DNA of 38,919 bases from Flavobacteriaceae bacterium (GCA_002694465.1 NZMG01000032.1:1-38919), one strand, 5' to 3'. Counted from the stretch's first letter, positions 25,691 through 34,518 are shown. Notes: generated by a model not told the origin, from the letters alone. Numbers and translations: made by a program.

Positions 25691-25721
25691 CAAAAATACT
25701 ACTTTATTTAGAATTAACAAA
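25691..25721 (-). promoter_or_regulatory. rpsF promoter: TTTG-19-TATTTTTG
   Basis: Minus strand: -33 TTTG (25721-25718), 19 bases, -7 TATTTTTG (25698-25691). This is the best match to the Bacteroidota housekeeping consensus in the window, as expected for a ribosomal operon. Confidence 0.85.
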
Positions 25722-25850
25722 CATCCATTTCATTATTAAAGTTTTTCCTACACAAATAGTTAAAACGCTAAATTTTAGCGTTGAACGAGGAAAAAAGTTG
25801 CAGTTCATCGATTTTTTATCTATCATTGTACTGAGCTAAACCTTACACCC

Positions 25851-26561
25851 ATGGAAAAACCTATGTTAAAATGTGCTATTGTTGATGACTCAACATTGCA
25901 AAGACTTTCCATAGTAAAACTAATAGAAAACCATCCCTCCCTTGACCTAATTGCAGAGTACAATAATGCTATTGAGGCCAAAATGGGCCTAGCCTCTACT
26001 GAGATTGACCTTATTTTCTTGGATATTGAAATGCCCATCCTTTCGGGATTCGATTTACTAGACGACCTTACCAATAAACCACAAATTATATTCGTTACTG
26101 GTAAAACGAAATACGCATTTAAAGCTTTTGATTATGATGCCGTGGATTATTTAAGAAAGCCTATCTCTAAAGAGCGTTTCTTGAATGCGGTTCACAAGGC
26201 GATTGTAAACTACAAAATGAAAAACGAAGAAGGCTTCGACGATGAAGACTTTATCTTCGTAAAAAGTAACCTTAAAAAGCGAAAAGTATTTCTAAATGAG
26301 CTTCGCTATATTGAAGCCTTAGGAGATTACGTAAAGCTTGTTACAGAACACGATGCGTTGGTAGTGTTATCCACTATGAAAGCTTTTGAAAATCTATTAC
26401 CCAAAGAGCGTTTCTTACGGATTCACAAATCGTATATTGTGAACCTAGATAAAGTTGAAAAATACAATAGTAAAGTAATCGAGCTTGATAAGGAACAACT
26501 TCCGCTAAGTAGAAATCGTAAGGCCGAATTGGTAGAAGCATTGGCAGCTACCGCAAAGTAA
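25851..26561 (+). CDS. LytTR family response regulator
   Basis: 236 residues. Receiver domain 1-120: acidic pair in CAIVDDSTLQ (8-17), phosphoacceptor D58 in IFLDIEMPILSG, Thr in FVTGKTKYA, Lys in DYLRKPIS. C-terminal LytTR DNA-binding domain (about 135-232): FIFVKSNLKKRKVFLNELRYIEALGDYVKL, ERFLRIHKSYIVNLDKVEKYN and LPLSRNRKAELVEAL. LytTR regulators bind direct repeats upstream of target genes; no partner histidine kinase lies in the window, so it is an orphan here. Start ATG 25851, with MLKCAIVDD at 25863 as alternative. Convergent with priA, one base between the stops. Confidence 0.9.
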   Translation: MEKPMLKCAIVDDSTLQRLSIVKLIENHPSLDLIAEYNNAIEAKMGLASTEIDLIFLDIEMPILSGFDLLDDLTNKPQIIFVTGKTKYAFKAFDYDAVDYLRKPISKERFLNAVHKAIVNYKMKNEEGFDDEDFIFVKSNLKKRKVFLNELRYIEALGDYVKLVTEHDALVVLSTMKAFENLLPKERFLRIHKSYIVNLDKVEKYNSKVIELDKEQLPLSRNRKAELVEALAATAK

Positions 26562-26562
26562 C

Positions 26563-29016
26563 CTAATAGTTATCTACATCTACTGTTAATTTCACCCTCG
26601 AAAATTCTTTTACAGCAAGAAAGCGTTGTTGCGCTTTTAAAATATATCCTTTTGTTTTGGAAAGGGAACTTTCTTTTGGGATCTTTACCAGAATATGGGT
26701 AATAAACTCATTGCGAATCCGTCCAACTGGCGGACTTACAGGCCCCAATACATGTTCTTTTAAAGGCATTTTTAACACTTCGGCAAACCATTTTGACGCT
26801 TTATCCATCGTAATAAAGTTTCTATGCTTTACGGTAATTTTTATAATTCGATAGTGCGGTGGATACTTAAACTGATACCGTTCTTCGGTTTGCTCTTTGT
26901 ACATTCCTTCATAGTCATTGGTACTTACCTGACGTAAAATTTGATGATACGGATTATAACTCTGTATAATCACCTTGCCTCGTTTTTGCGTACGCCCTGC
27001 CCTTCCCGCTACTTGTTGCAAAAGCTGAAAACTGCGTTCATGGGCTCTAAAATCTGGGAAGTTTAAAAGATTATCTGCATTCATTACTCCCACCAAACTC
27101 ACATCCCGAAAATCCAATCCTTTTGCAAGCATTTGCGTTCCCACTAAAATGTCAATGTCTTTATCCTCCATACGTTCAATAAGCTTGGCATAGGCATGTT
27201 TCCCTTTGGTGGTGTCTTGATCCATTCTGGCCACGGAATGGTTTGGGAATAATTCTTTTAATTCTTCTTCAATCTGTTCAGTTCCAAAGCCTTTGCTGTC
27301 CAAGGTTTCACTTCCACAAGCCAAACAAGAAATAAGCATCGCCATGCTATAACCACAATAATGACATCGCAATTGGTCTTTATGTTGGTGATAGGTCAAA
27401 CTTACATCGCAATTAGGGCATTGCGGCGAAACACCACAGGTGGTACACTCTACTATGGGCGAATACCCTCTTCTATTCTGAAACAAAATCACCTGCTCTT
27501 TGTTTTGAAGGGCTTCCTCCATTTCTTCCAAAAGGCGATCGCTAAAATGGCCTGTCATTCTTTTCTTCTTCAGCTTATCCCGAATATCGACCAACTCCAT
27601 TTCGGGCATTAGTACATTTCCGAAACGTTCCTTTAATATAACTAATCCATATTTTCCATCCTTGGCATTGTAATAACTTTCCAAAGAAGGCGTGGCAGAA
27701 CCCATGAGCACCTTAGCCTTGTGCAATTGCGCCAAAACCAAAACCGCATCTCTTGCGTGATAACGTGGCGCTGGATTGTATTGCTTAAACGAAGGTTCGT
27801 GTTCCTCATCTACTATAACGAATCCTAAATTCTGAAAAGGCAAAAACAAAGCAGAACGAGCGCCAATGACAATTTGTGCTTTTTGCTTTTGCTGAAGGAC
27901 CTGTTGCCAAACCTCCACGCGTTCGTTATTGGAATATTTACTGTGATACACTGCCACCTTTTTTCCAAAATAATGCTGAAGTCTGGATATAAGCTGCGTG
28001 GTTAAAGCAATCTCAGGCAGGATATACAGAATTTGTTTTCCCGTTTCAAGCATCTCTTCTATGAGTTTCACATAGATTTCTGTCTTTCCGCTGGAAGTGA
28101 CACCGTGCAGGAGGGTAATATCTTTCTCTTTAAAAGAAGCCTCTATTTCCTGAAAAGCCACCTGCTGTGCGGGACTTAATCCCTTTACTTCGGAAGGTGC
28201 ATCCCCTGTGTATTCCATGCGATCTTTTTGAAGGTAATATTCTTCTAAAATTCCTTTGTCAATCAATGTTTTAATCACCGAAGCGGTGCTATCTGCCTTC
28301 TTTTGAAGTAATACCGACTCTACATTCTTCTCGGTAGCTGAAAGCATAAAAAGAGTCATAAGGACATCACGCTGTTTGGGTGCGCGAGATAATTCATCTA
28401 ATAACTCCCGAAGCGAAGCTTCCTCTTGATAGGGGGTTTTTAGTTTAAGATATCGCTTCAGTTTGGGTTTGTACTGTTCAAATAATGCTTCCTGAACCGT
28501 TACCACTCCTTTTTCAATTAAATTCTGAATCACCCCCACCACATGAGTCCTGTCCAAAATATTCCGAATGTCATTAATATGTAAAGATGACTGATTTTGC
28601 AAGGCTTCAAACACTACAAACTCTTCATCGTTTAAGGTGCTTTCATCAAATTCTACATCTTTCCGAAGCGTGATAATGGTTTCACTTTCCAACAAAAAAG
28701 CGCTGGGTAACGCGGCGCGAATCACTTCGCCTAAGGTGCACATATAATAGTTTGCCATCCATTCCCAATGCTTTAATTGGGTAGCTGTGATGATGGGTGT
28801 TTCGTCTAAAATCTGGTCAATAGATTTAGTTTCGTAGGCAGGAGGATCGTTTTGGTGAATGGCATAGACAATCCCTGTATAAATTTTCGATTTTCCAAAA
28901 GGTACCGCCACACGCATTCCCGGCTTAAGAAAGCCTGCTTCGTCTTTATTAACGTTATAGGTAAACGCTTGACGTAGCGGAATAGGTAAAATGACATCGA
29001 TAAAATACACAGGCAA
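26563..29016 (-). CDS. priA: Primosomal protein N' (replication restart helicase)
   Basis: PriA reloads the replisome at stalled forks. 817 residues: N-terminal DNA-binding part, Walker A GVTSSGKT (305-312), DEEH box (403-406), and the PriA-specific double zinc site with eight Cys (524, 527, 533, 536, 551, 554, 564, 567) in SPIVECTTCGVSPQCPNC and SCLACGSE. It has no ATG start: TTG 29016 gives MPVYFIDVILPIPL and GTG 29010 gives MYFIDVILPIPL, which looks closer to the family. The gene begins 3 bases after yihY in the nadC-yihY-priA unit, so translation may be coupled. Stop is one base from the convergent LytTR gene. Confidence 0.95.
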   Translation of the reverse strand: MPVYFIDVILPIPLRQAFTYNVNKDEAGFLKPGMRVAVPFGKSKIYTGIVYAIHQNDPPAYETKSIDQILDETPIITATQLKHWEWMANYYMCTLGEVIRAALPSAFLLESETIITLRKDVEFDESTLNDEEFVVFEALQNQSSLHINDIRNILDRTHVVGVIQNLIEKGVVTVQEALFEQYKPKLKRYLKLKTPYQEEASLRELLDELSRAPKQRDVLMTLFMLSATEKNVESVLLQKKADSTASVIKTLIDKGILEEYYLQKDRMEYTGDAPSEVKGLSPAQQVAFQEIEASFKEKDITLLHGVTSSGKTEIYVKLIEEMLETGKQILYILPEIALTTQLISRLQHYFGKKVAVYHSKYSNNERVEVWQQVLQQKQKAQIVIGARSALFLPFQNLGFVIVDEEHEPSFKQYNPAPRYHARDAVLVLAQLHKAKVLMGSATPSLESYYNAKDGKYGLVILKERFGNVLMPEMELVDIRDKLKKKRMTGHFSDRLLEEMEEALQNKEQVILFQNRRGYSPIVECTTCGVSPQCPNCDVSLTYHQHKDQLRCHYCGYSMAMLISCLACGSETLDSKGFGTEQIEEELKELFPNHSVARMDQDTTKGKHAYAKLIERMEDKDIDILVGTQMLAKGLDFRDVSLVGVMNADNLLNFPDFRAHERSFQLLQQVAGRAGRTQKRGKVIIQSYNPYHQILRQVSTNDYEGMYKEQTEERYQFKYPPHYRIIKITVKHRNFITMDKASKWFAEVLKMPLKEHVLGPVSPPVGRIRNEFITHILVKIPKESSLSKTKGYILKAQQRFLAVKEFSRVKLTVDVDNY

Positions 29017-29019
29017 AAA

Positions 29020-29940
29020 TTAAATACACTTTTCTTTTAAACGCTGTAGGGATATGTTCAATTCGAAGCCCAATAGCAACAGGTTCGAGTTAATCCAAAT
29101 ATACACCATCATAATCAACAACGCCCCAATGGAGCCGTATAATTCGTTATATTGAGAGAAATTATTAATGTACACCCCAAAGAAATAGGTAGTGAGTACA
29201 AAAAGCAGGGTTGTTACCAACGCTCCTATGGAGAAAAAGCTGGTCTCTCGTCCTTCTTTTACCCCAAAATGATATAAGGTCGCAACTACGATATAAAGCA
29301 TCAATGCAAAGAGCCCAAACTGAAGCACATTAATCCAGAATATCTCATTTTGAATGTACTCATCTGCCGTTAAAAAGTTGATGAAGTATTCCCCATAAAG
29401 AATAGCACCTACCGTTATCAAGATAATTACCGCCAGAAAAATAGACACTAGAAAGGAAATAAAATACTGTCTAAAAAATCCGCGGTTAATAGTCACGTAG
29501 AATGAATATTCAAAGGCGCTAAAAATAGCATTTACCCCATTTGCCGTTAAAAACATGGTTAAAAAGAAAGTTACAGAAAGCAAACTACTGCGGGGGTTTA
29601 GCGCAATATCCTCAATCACAGGATAAAAGAAATCTTGCGTTTGTGGCGGTAATAATTCCTGAATAAAAATTAAAAATCGCGCTTGGAAATTTTCAATCCG
29701 GATATACGGTATCACGTTAAGAATAAACAGCAAAAATGGAAAAATAGCCATAAAGAAACTATAGGCAATAGAACTGGCACGCGAAGAGAAGGTCCCTTTA
29801 ATAATTCCCAACGTATAGGTTTCTAACAAGTCGTAGAGAGAAAATCCACCAAATCCAGGAAGTTTGATAAGCTGCAACAACTTTACCACATTCCGTACAA
29901 TGGGGATTTTATTAAGCTTTTCCTCTACTTCGGCACTCAT
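29020..29940 (-). CDS. YihY/BrkB family inner-membrane protein
   Basis: 306 residues with about six membrane helices: SIAYSFFMAIFPFLLFILNVIPY, SVTFFLTMFLTANGVNAIFSAF, YFISFLVSIFLAVIILITVGAILYG and others. The family signature F..ANG.NAIF and the C-terminal YGSIGALLIMMVYIWINSNLLLLGFELN are present. Once annotated as tRNA-processing RNase BN, the family is now regarded as membrane proteins of unknown function. Its ATG overlaps the nadC stop (ATGA), so the two are translationally coupled; priA follows after 3 bases. Confidence 0.9.
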   Translation of the reverse strand: MSAEVEEKLNKIPIVRNVVKLLQLIKLPGFGGFSLYDLLETYTLGIIKGTFSSRASSIAYSFFMAIFPFLLFILNVIPYIRIENFQARFLIFIQELLPPQTQDFFYPVIEDIALNPRSSLLSVTFFLTMFLTANGVNAIFSAFEYSFYVTINRGFFRQYFISFLVSIFLAVIILITVGAILYGEYFINFLTADEYIQNEIFWINVLQFGLFALMLYIVVATLYHFGVKEGRETSFFSIGALVTTLLFVLTTYFFGVYINNFSQYNELYGSIGALLIMMVYIWINSNLLLLGFELNISLQRLKEKCI

Positions 29941-30797
29941 TGGACGGCTTTTAAACTTAAGTCCATATTATACACCGAATGTGTCAACGCACCACTAGAA
30001 ATATAGTTAACACCACATTCTGCATATTTTCTAGCGGTTTCCAAAGTAATACCACCACTCGATTCGGTAAGGCACTTGTCGCCAATCATTGCAACGGCTT
30101 TTTTGGTGTCTTCGTAATTAAAATTATCAATTAATATTCGGTATACGCCTTCACTCTCAAGGATTTCAGCGATTTCTTCCAGACTTCTTGCTTCAACTAT
30201 AATCTTTAAATTCAGTTTGTTTTTCTTTAAATATGCCTTTGTTTGAGCAATGGCTTTGGTAATTCCACCACAAAAATCAATATGATTGTCCTTTAGCATG
30301 ATCATATCGTAAAGGGCAAATCGGTGATTTTCCCCACCTCCTATTTTTACTGCCCATTTTTCTAAAGCACGAATCCCTGGCGTAGTTTTTCTTGTGTCGA
30401 GGATTTGGGTGTTGGTGCCTTCCAACAATTTTACATACTGATTGGTTTTGGTCGCAATCGCACTCATTCGCTGCATCGCATTAAGCACAAGTCTTTCAGC
30501 TTTCAAAATTGACTGACTTAATCCCGAAACATAAAACACTACATCTCCATATTTTACGGGTGTTCCGTCTTTTATTTTCACATCCACTTCCAAACCGTGG
30601 TCTACAAAATCGAATACCTGTTTCGCAAATTCTACCCCTGCAATGATGCCTTCGTCTTTTACTAATAATTTTGCAGTTCCCTCAGCTTCTTCAGGAATAC
30701 AGGCCAGTGAACTATGATCCCCACTCCCAACGTCTTCTCGAATAGCGTTTGAAATAATGAGGTCTATTTCTTTCTGAAATTGTTTTTTGGAAATCAT
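29937..30797 (-). CDS. nadC: Nicotinate-nucleotide pyrophosphorylase (carboxylating)
   Basis: 286 residues. It converts quinolinate and PRPP to nicotinate mononucleotide and CO2 in NAD synthesis. Conserved features: AIREDVGSGDHSS, the LNAMQRMSAIATKTNQY helix, ILDTRKTTPGIRALEKWAVKIGGGENHR (split at about 135-162, carrying the PRPP/quinolinate-binding basic residues), MLKDNHIDFCGG and the VEARSLEE strand. Length normal. First gene of the nadC-yihY-priA unit. The nad partner genes (nadA, nadB) are not in the window. Start ATG 30797; divergent from rlmH. Confidence 0.95.
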   Translation of the reverse strand: MISKKQFQKEIDLIISNAIREDVGSGDHSSLACIPEEAEGTAKLLVKDEGIIAGVEFAKQVFDFVDHGLEVDVKIKDGTPVKYGDVVFYVSGLSQSILKAERLVLNAMQRMSAIATKTNQYVKLLEGTNTQILDTRKTTPGIRALEKWAVKIGGGENHRFALYDMIMLKDNHIDFCGGITKAIAQTKAYLKKNKLNLKIIVEARSLEEIAEILESEGVYRILIDNFNYEDTKKAVAMIGDKCLTESSGGITLETARKYAECGVNYISSGALTHSVYNMDLSLKAVQ

Positions 30798-30929
30798 GAG
30801 ATGTACAATTTATGCGAAGTTAGTAAATTTAGAAGGTAAGATTGTTGGTATCTTAGATTTTTGGTATTTTGGTTTTTTATAGGGACCAAAAGAGCCAAGA
30901 TATTAAAAAAGCCCTTTAATTATCTTACA

Positions 30930-31403
30930 ATGAAAATCACCTTACTCGCCATAGGTAAAACTGATAGCAAAAACCTTCAAAACTTGATGGATGATTATAC
31001 CAAGCGGCTGTCGCATTATGTAAATTTTACTTTGGAAGTAATCCCCGATATTAAAAATGCTAAAAACTTGAGCGAGGCACAACAAAAAGATGCCGAAGGG
31101 GAAGAAATTTTAAAACGAGTCCAACCCAGTGATGCTTTGGTGCTATTGGACGAAAAAGGAAAACATCACAGCTCCGTAGCATTTTCTAACTACTTACAAA
31201 AGCATATGAATAGCGGACTTAAAAACTTAGTTTTTGTCATTGGCGGGCCTTATGGTTTTAGTGAAGCAGTGTATGCCAAGGCACAGGGGAAACTCTCCCT
31301 TTCTACTATGACCTTTAGCCACCAAATGGTACGTCTCTTTTTTATAGAACAACTATACCGTGGGTTTACCATTTTACGGAATGAGCCGTATCATCATCGT
31401 TAA
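30930..31403 (+). CDS. rlmH: 23S rRNA pseudouridine(1915) N3-methyltransferase
   Basis: 157 residues from ATG 30930 (MKITLLAIGKTDSKNLQ), the family length; the frame is open 23 codons more but the extra residues are not RlmH-like. SPOUT-fold features: LVLLDEKGKHHSS, FVIGGPYGFSEAVY (SAM-binding knot), LSLSTMTFSHQMVRLFFIEQLYRGF and the C-terminal NEPYHHR typical of RlmH. It methylates pseudouridine 1915 in helix 69. Last core gene before the accessory region; convergent with the TPR gene, 8 bases apart. Confidence 0.96.
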   Translation: MKITLLAIGKTDSKNLQNLMDDYTKRLSHYVNFTLEVIPDIKNAKNLSEAQQKDAEGEEILKRVQPSDALVLLDEKGKHHSSVAFSNYLQKHMNSGLKNLVFVIGGPYGFSEAVYAKAQGKLSLSTMTFSHQMVRLFFIEQLYRGFTILRNEPYHHR

Positions 31404-31411
31404 GTGACGCC

Positions 31412-32434
31412 TTAATTTCCTTTTAACCAATCATCAAAATCGATTAACTTCTTCTCGTTTTCACCTAACCATGTATAAGAATCTTCATTACTATGCTGTG
31501 AGATATACTTGCAATACGTTTCTATATGGTCGCTTTTTGCTAGGTCATAAAAGAAGGGTACGTAAAATTCCCACCAAATCCCTGTATTTTTTTTCTTTTT
31601 AAGTTCTCCCAAAATTTTGAAAAAAGATTGGGTGTTTTCAACAAACATTTCATCTTCCGTTTTTCCTTCGTTTTTTTCTAATGACTTTGAGGCTTCTAGT
31701 AAAGACACCATTAAATTGGCTGCACCAAATTCATCATCATCATCACCCATAACAAGGGAAATATTTATAGTATTGGGCTTGTCTTTGTCTTTAGAAACAT
31801 TTCCTCCAAAATTTTCTTGAAGCATTTGATAGGCTTCTAAAGATCTATTGGTGGTAGGCTCCAAAAACAAAAAATAATGAGTAGCTAATAGTGTTTGAAC
31901 ACTACTCCCTTTTTGATCATAAATATAGGCAAGCATTAAATGGCTACTAGAATGATTTGGGTTTTGCTCTATGGCTTTCACTACATTTGCTTCTGCATCA
32001 TCAAAGTCATGTACTTTATAATGATTGAGCGCTAGGTTGTAAAACAAAAGATAATTGGGTTCTTCTTTTTTTATAGCTTTTTCAAACAGTTTAATAGACT
32101 CTTTTGTTTTCCCAATCATGTCTAATGCAGATCCTTTGGCTAAATAGGCCTCTACCATAAGATCGGAATTTTGATCTAGAACCACATCTGAATATTTAAT
32201 AACCTGTTTGTAGTCTTCTAAAGAAAAGTAGCTTAACGCAATTTCATAATTTACAAGAGGAGATTTTGGGTCTAATGCCAGCGCTTTGTTGTACAACTCT
32301 ATGGCTTTGTTAAAATCCCCTTGATCGTGAAATTGTATTCCTTCCTTTACATAATCTTCTACACTAGACTGTGCTATAATTGGGCATGTTATAAAAAACA
32401 ACGCCAAAAAAAATCCTAAAAGTTTATTTTTCAT
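31412..32434 (-). CDS. Exported tetratricopeptide-repeat protein
   Basis: 340 residues with a signal peptide (MKNKLLGFFLALFFITCPIIAQ). TPR units run from about 25 to 200: GIQFHDQGDFNKAIELYNKALALDP, then YEIALSYFSLEDYKQVIKYSDVVLD, AYLAKGSALDMIGKTKESIKLFEKAI, YNLALNHYKVHDFDDAEANVVKAIE and LMLAYIYDQKGSS. The C-terminal 130 residues are helical with an acidic DDDDEFG patch and WWEFYVPFFYDLAK, which I do not recognise. Periplasmic scaffold role inferred. No consensus -7 element was found upstream; the intergenic stretch there carries a spacer element related to those after the next genes. Confidence 0.75.
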   Translation of the reverse strand: MKNKLLGFFLALFFITCPIIAQSSVEDYVKEGIQFHDQGDFNKAIELYNKALALDPKSPLVNYEIALSYFSLEDYKQVIKYSDVVLDQNSDLMVEAYLAKGSALDMIGKTKESIKLFEKAIKKEEPNYLLFYNLALNHYKVHDFDDAEANVVKAIEQNPNHSSSHLMLAYIYDQKGSSVQTLLATHYFLFLEPTTNRSLEAYQMLQENFGGNVSKDKDKPNTINISLVMGDDDDEFGAANLMVSLLEASKSLEKNEGKTEDEMFVENTQSFFKILGELKKKKNTGIWWEFYVPFFYDLAKSDHIETYCKYISQHSNEDSYTWLGENEKKLIDFDDWLKGN

Positions 32435-32540
32435 ATTTATTTTGGGTAAGGTGTTTATGTTAGTTGGTTGTTTACTTTCCTAATTTATAAATAAAAATCG
32501 AACCGCTGGTAGGCAGGCAAACAAATACTTATAGTTTTTG
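32435..32540 (-). repeat. Cassette-like spacer A after the small membrane protein
   Basis: On the minus strand the stop of the gene at 32541 is followed at once by CAAAAACTATAAGTA (32540-32526), which aligns with the cores of spacers B and C (CAAnnnCTAT). It also holds GTAGGCAG (plus strand, near 32510), whose inverse CTGCCTAC is in spacer B, and an 8-base imperfect inverted pair (TTGTTTGC / GTAAACAA). Confidence 0.45.
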
Positions 32541-32897
32541 TTAGAGGCTGTTTTTTATTTTAAACATCACCAGCAAAAAAATAGCATAAGTAAGAACTGA
32601 ATAGGTAACTGCAAAAATCTTCATTTGCTTGCTACTTCTTGCAGAAAGTATATCATTGGATTTTATAAAGGTAAAAATGAAGATTAATGGTACACAAAAA
32701 GAAATAATTATCGGATAAATAATATTGGGATCAATAAAAGTGAAAGTTCCTCTTAGGTGCAAAATCCCTAATATTGATAAAATATTTAAAGCTAATTCTG
32801 ATGAGAAAATAAGTTTAGTTGAAAATATAGAATTCTCCTTACTCGATGAAAATTTATCATTAAATAAAAACTTACTTTTAAGAAAACTGTATATCAT
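32541..32897 (-). CDS. Small membrane protein of unknown function
   Basis: 118 residues from ATG 32897 (MIYSFLKSKFLFNDKF); the frame extends 29 codons further, but those codons lie in spacer B and give a repeat-derived peptide. Three hydrophobic segments: LALNILSILGILHL, IIYPIIISFCVPLIFIFTFI and IFAVTYSVLTYAIFLLVMF, with a short basic connector (ARSSKQMK). I do not recognise the family. Very AT-rich. It sits alone between two spacer elements, in the same orientation as the esterase and defence genes, which looks like a single-gene cassette. Real gene status is likely but not certain. Confidence 0.5.
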   Translation of the reverse strand: MIYSFLKSKFLFNDKFSSSKENSIFSTKLIFSSELALNILSILGILHLRGTFTFIDPNIIYPIIISFCVPLIFIFTFIKSNDILSARSSKQMKIFAVTYSVLTYAIFLLVMFKIKNSL

Positions 32898-32990
32898 TTT
32901 AAAATAGTCTCTAAAGGATTTGCATATGGTTTGTGGCGTCTGCCTACTGGTTTGCAGCCTAGCAGGAATAATAGCTATTGCCAACCCATT
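32898..32990 (-). repeat. Cassette-like spacer B after the esterase
   Basis: Minus strand from the esterase stop: GGCAATAGCTATTATT (32982-32967), then a GC-richer stretch with CTGCTAGGCTGC and CCAGTAGGCAGACGCC. The core CAATAGCTAT aligns with spacers A and C. The GC-rich part contrasts strongly with the AT-rich genes on either side. Confidence 0.45.
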
Positions 32991-33788
32991 TTATTCCGTT
33001 TTCATTATATATTTCATACCGTCATAAAAACTGGAATAGGGAACGTGCCCTGCATCTTCATAGGTCATATACTTAAAATCGACTCGCCCATTTAATTCAG
33101 AAGTTACCCTTTCGGAAAAATCAACTACAGATTGATGTATTTCTCCCTTAGGGTCTAAGGGGTCTGACAAAGAATTTGCGACAAATAGTTTTTTACCCTG
33201 ATAGTCGCTCTTATTTTTAAAGGCTTTGTCTGCAAGTGTATTGAAATACGCATCCATATCTGCAAACCAACCCGCACAATTCCCTATGTAATTATCAAAC
33301 AAGGTTGGCTTTGCTAAAAACGCATACATTACAAATAAGCCGCTTAAAGACCTACCTCGAATAGTTTTCAGTCCATTGGTGCGATAGTTATTATCAATAT
33401 AGGGCACCAATTCCGTTTCTAGGAAGGAAATAAAGTTTTCTGCTTGGGGATTTTCCACTACATAAGAAGGTCTACTCAAGGGCATCATATCTCTGTCGCG
33501 ATCGGTGTTTGCAATGGCTACAATAATCATTTCCATACGCAGATTATACGTCACTAACCTTCCATCTATAAGGTTATTTTCACTTCCGTCTAATAAATAA
33601 AGTACAGGATAAGCTTTGTTGGATACATCATAGTCTTTGGGAAGTGAGACTATTAGTTGTCTGGCTTCATTTACTATTTTTGAGTAGATGCTGTCTTTAA
33701 CTCCTATTTTTACATTCACATCTTGTGAAAAAACACCTCCAGAGGTTAAAAATCCTAAAAGGAAAAAGAATATAATATAGTTTTTCAT
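32991..33788 (-). CDS. Exported esterase-D-like alpha/beta hydrolase
   Basis: 265 residues from ATG 33788, giving the signal peptide MKNYIIFFFLLGFLTSGGVFSQ; the frame runs 41 codons further upstream but through spacer C. Features of the PF00756 esterase family: RQLIVSLPKDYDVSNKAYPVLYLLDG, MIIVAIANTDRDRDMMP, the nucleophile elbow GRSLSGLF (usually GHSLGG, so the last Gly is replaced by Ser), the acid region LFVANSLSDP and the His in EDAGHVPYSSF. Relatives include siderophore esterases and feruloyl-type esterases; no iron-uptake genes adjoin it. Periplasmic. Flanked on both sides by spacers of a related kind, as if acquired singly. Confidence 0.78.
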   Translation of the reverse strand: MKNYIIFFFLLGFLTSGGVFSQDVNVKIGVKDSIYSKIVNEARQLIVSLPKDYDVSNKAYPVLYLLDGSENNLIDGRLVTYNLRMEMIIVAIANTDRDRDMMPLSRPSYVVENPQAENFISFLETELVPYIDNNYRTNGLKTIRGRSLSGLFVMYAFLAKPTLFDNYIGNCAGWFADMDAYFNTLADKAFKNKSDYQGKKLFVANSLSDPLDPKGEIHQSVVDFSERVTSELNGRVDFKYMTYEDAGHVPYSSFYDGMKYIMKTE

Positions 33789-33966
33789 TTTGCTGTGATT
33801 CAAATTACTGCTAACAGTTCTAGCAATGGCTCCTTTACCACACCTACCACAAGCAGTTGGTTTCCCTAAAGATATTGTTTTTAATTGATTTTGTGCCGCA
33901 AAAAAAAGCAAGGGGTTGAGGGTTGGGAAGAACGAAGTAATTACCTATAGCCGTTGCTGTGTGCTT
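33789..33966 (-). repeat. Cassette-like spacer C after the RloB gene
   Basis: Minus strand from the RloB stop: AGCAACGGCTATAGG (33958-33944) then a C-rich stretch and, near the esterase start, AGCCATTGCT (33831-33822). The ends AGCAACGGCT and AGCCATTGCT form an inverted repeat with one mismatch that encloses about 117 bases. GTTAG lies just outside the right end. Confidence 0.5.
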
Positions 33967-34518
33967 TTATTTTTTTAAACCGTCTAGAATTTCAACCAAC
34001 TTGTACATTGTAGAACTTGGATTTTCATAAGCGTTTAAAGCTTTTGCTCTTTTAACAGCATCTTCTCGTTTGAGAATGAGTTTTTCCTTTAACTTTTTGT
34101 CAATTGCGCCTTTTTTGTAGGTTCTATTTCTGTTCTTCATTTCTCTACAACAATTTGCGTTGTTTGTGCTTGCTGTTTGATTTTTATAATGCAGTAAAAA
34201 CCATAACTCAATGCATGGATTTGATACAAGTAATTCACAGCTTTTAATTTTCGAAAGTCGAGTTATCATTTCTGGAACGTCTAAATCATACACAAGATAA
34301 TTCGAGTCTTTATCGTGTGTTGGCTTTCCTTGTTTATAATTTTCTATATACTCTTCAGTTATATTATTTCCACCAATTTTTGGGTGTATGTGTATGGATG
34401 GAATTCTATAAACAGATTTTAGCAAATTAATATATGCCTCTTCAGTCTCTCCTTCACAAAAAACAAACAGAGTTGGGTTAATTTTTTTCCCTTTCGGTTC
34501 TCTTCTCCTTCTAGCCAT
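33967..34518 (-). CDS. RloB-like TOPRIM-type protein of a defence pair
   Basis: 183 residues. N-terminal FVFCEGETEEAYI gives the catalytic-type Glu (E22) of the TOPRIM-like fold and VYDLDVPEM (D78, D80) the DxD motif; LLVSNPCIELWFLLHY is the RloB family hallmark. The N-terminus is basic (MARRRREPKGKK). Rlo genes were named for their linkage to restriction systems, and RloB-type proteins form the second component of AbiL-like abortive infection. The likely role is nuclease-type effector gated by the ATPase. Its ATG abuts the RloA stop with zero spacing, so the two are translated as a pair. Very AT-rich, a sign of transfer. Confidence 0.85.
   Translation of the reverse strand: MARRRREPKGKKINPTLFVFCEGETEEAYINLLKSVYRIPSIHIHPKIGGNNITEEYIENYKQGKPTHDKDSNYLVYDLDVPEMITRLSKIKSCELLVSNPCIELWFLLHYKNQTASTNNANCCREMKNRNRTYKKGAIDKKLKEKLILKREDAVKRAKALNAYENPSSTMYKLVEILDGLKK

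Noticed and set aside
25672..25691. bS6:bS18-binding leader hairpin (GCAC...CTTGGCAAG...GTGC) upstream of rpsF
   Set aside because: Its left arm overlaps the -7 element, so most of it would not be transcribed; what remains is a 3-bp hairpin.
32898..32984. N-terminal extension of the small membrane protein (reads IIPARLQTSRQTPQTICK)
   Set aside because: It is translation of spacer B; ATG 32897 gives a normal membrane protein start.
33789..33911. N-terminal extension of the esterase (contains CGRCGKGAIARTVSS)
   Set aside because: It is translation of spacer C and would bury the signal peptide; ATG 33788 is preferred.
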